This document shows positions 63,073 through 64,000 of a stretch of 64,000 nucleotides of DNA, piece after piece. The notes below the pieces were generated by a model, which had not been told where the DNA came from, searched no databases, and worked only from the letters and a program-made list of their open reading frames with translations. Source of the DNA: Clavelina lepadiformis (lineage: Eukaryota; Chordata; Ascidiacea; Aplousobranchia; Clavelinidae); NCBI RefSeq assembly GCF_947623445.1, contig NC_135246.1, positions 13,127,856 through 13,191,855 of the forward strand, in the 5' to 3' direction. Every line of letters begins with the position of its first letter. Positions within the stretch are counted from its first letter, which is position 1. A program made the translations under genes and the position numbers.

Positions 63073-64000
63073 ATGCATTCGTTTGCATTTCTAATTTGTT
63101 TTCTTTGTTTGACTTTGGTCGGTTGGGTAGATGCACAATTTCCTCGAGCGTGCACCAGCAGTCAGTCACTTCAGCTTCGAGAATGCTGTCCTGCCGGAAT
63201 TGATGGGTCGAAATGCGGCGAATCTCAGGGGCGAGGAATCTGCGAGAAAATAAAACAAGCCGACACTAACCTTTCGTTGAACGAGGTAAAAATCATGTAG
63301 GACTTAGACCAGTAGAAACAGAATCGCGGTTCGACAGAGCAGAAATAGAATAGGCAATAGCGTTGTAGGCTATGTATCGTTGTAGAAAACCTTTGTTTTG
63401 CCCTTAAAACATTTTTAAGGTACCCAATTGGTGCTGCAAGAAAAATTTTTTGAAAGCAAAGCTTTTACCGCAATGATTTATACTAGGTTTTATAAGCCTA
63501 TGGTACTACGTTAATGACACTGAGAATGGTTATTTGATAGGTTGTTACAAATAAGCGTTGGATGAAAACAAATTTTGCATGTAGACAATGCTACTGCTTT
63601 TGGACGAGAGAGCAAGTTGGCCGACGGCTTTTTATGATCGGGCATGTCTCTGTTGGGGCAACTATGACGGGGTAGATTGCTCGAAATGCAAGGCTGGTTA
63701 TCAAGGTGAATCCTGCAATAAGCGGACTGCACTTCGCACCCGGAGGAATTTCACCTCATTGTCAGTTGAGGATGTAAAGGTATTGCAAGCGCTCGGTGTC
63801 TAGAGCACCAAAACCTGCATTCATTTATGAAGTCATTGCCTTCTGTTGTAGAAATTTGTCAGCATACTTGACCAGTCAAAAAGAATAAACAGTGAAAACT
63901 ACGTCATTCTTACAACATCCTACGACCAAATCCTGCAAAAGCAAACTCCAGTTTTCAAAAACGTAACAATTCACAATCTTTTTGTTTGGATGCATTCTTA
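63073..64000 (+). CDS. tyrosinase-family protein, first three exons (cut by window end)
   Basis: Copper enzyme of melanin synthesis, acting in the melanosome lumen. Exons 63073-63285, 63585-63779 and 63852 to the window edge, all phase 0, giving 185 residues so far. Signal peptide 1-21 (MHSFAFLICFLCLTLVGWVD). The mature start QFPRACTSS is the family hallmark, followed by the Cys-rich region CCPAGIDGSKCGESQGRGIC. Exon 2 has the EGF-like CLCWGNYDGVDCSKCKAGYQ and RTRRNFTSLSVEDVK. Exon 3 reaches NVTIHNLFVWMHSY, where His is the first copper-A ligand. The rest of the catalytic domain lies beyond the window, so tyrosinase and tyrosinase-related protein cannot be told apart. The ATG at 63073 is preferred because it begins the signal peptide. 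Confidence 0.5.

Noticed and set aside
1..64000. CRISPR arrays, bacterial operons, rRNA or tRNA genes
   Set aside because: The window is clearly eukaryotic; no direct-repeat/spacer arrays were seen, and no rRNA or tRNA could be recognised by eye. A tRNAscan-SE run would be decisive for tRNAs.

Overview
The window is eukaryotic and reads as animal DNA: AT-rich, with multi-exon genes, GT-AG introns, AATAAA signals and no operon-like packing. The proteins are chordate-type (an SH2 adaptor of the Grb7/10/14 family, SAM-domain sphingomyelin synthase, selenocysteine iodothyronine deiodinases, tyrosinase). Compact genes and splice acceptors lying a few bases before start codons point to a tunicate, probably a solitary ascidian. 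The taxon is an inference; the genes themselves are read directly. I rebuilt gene models by joining exons whose splice phases agree, so exon boundaries rest on splice signals plus family similarity recalled by eye, not on transcripts.

Layout. 466-8702 (-): Grb7/10/14 adaptor, 14 coding exons, 566 aa (RA-PH-BPS-SH2). 14815-20813 (-): sphingomyelin synthase with N-terminal SAM domain, 9 coding exons, 452 aa. About 20.8-32.0 kb: gene-poor, nothing recognised apart from one repeat copy. 32.0-40.8 kb (-): a deiodinase cluster with two apparently intact selenoprotein genes (33745-34736 and 37584-39964), one decayed copy (32201-32440) and a fourth exon-1 relic (about 40.75-40.84 kb). 43126-54121 (+): EMC1, 21 coding exons, 976 aa. 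54440-56499 (-): mitochondrial Mn superoxide dismutase, 5 exons, 220 aa, convergent with EMC1. 56.5-63.0 kb: non-coding with repeats. 63073-64000 (+): first three exons of a tyrosinase-family gene, cut by the window end.

The most notable region is the deiodinase cluster. Both intact genes carry an in-frame TGA inside the Gly-Ser-Cys-Ser-Sec-Pro active site, and each 3' flank holds a well-formed SECIS hairpin followed by AATAAA. The decayed copy, which has lost its reading frame, still keeps a SECIS of the same geometry and its AATAAA. The two intact genes share an 82-bp identical tract ending at the Sec codon, suggesting gene conversion or strong constraint.

Mobile DNA: three short non-autonomous hAT-type elements with terminal inverted repeats and 8-bp target duplications (33040-33364, 47308-47648, 57685-58181), plus dispersed repeats of unknown class. 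The genes do not form one pathway; they are independent housekeeping, signalling, thyroid-hormone-metabolism and pigment genes.
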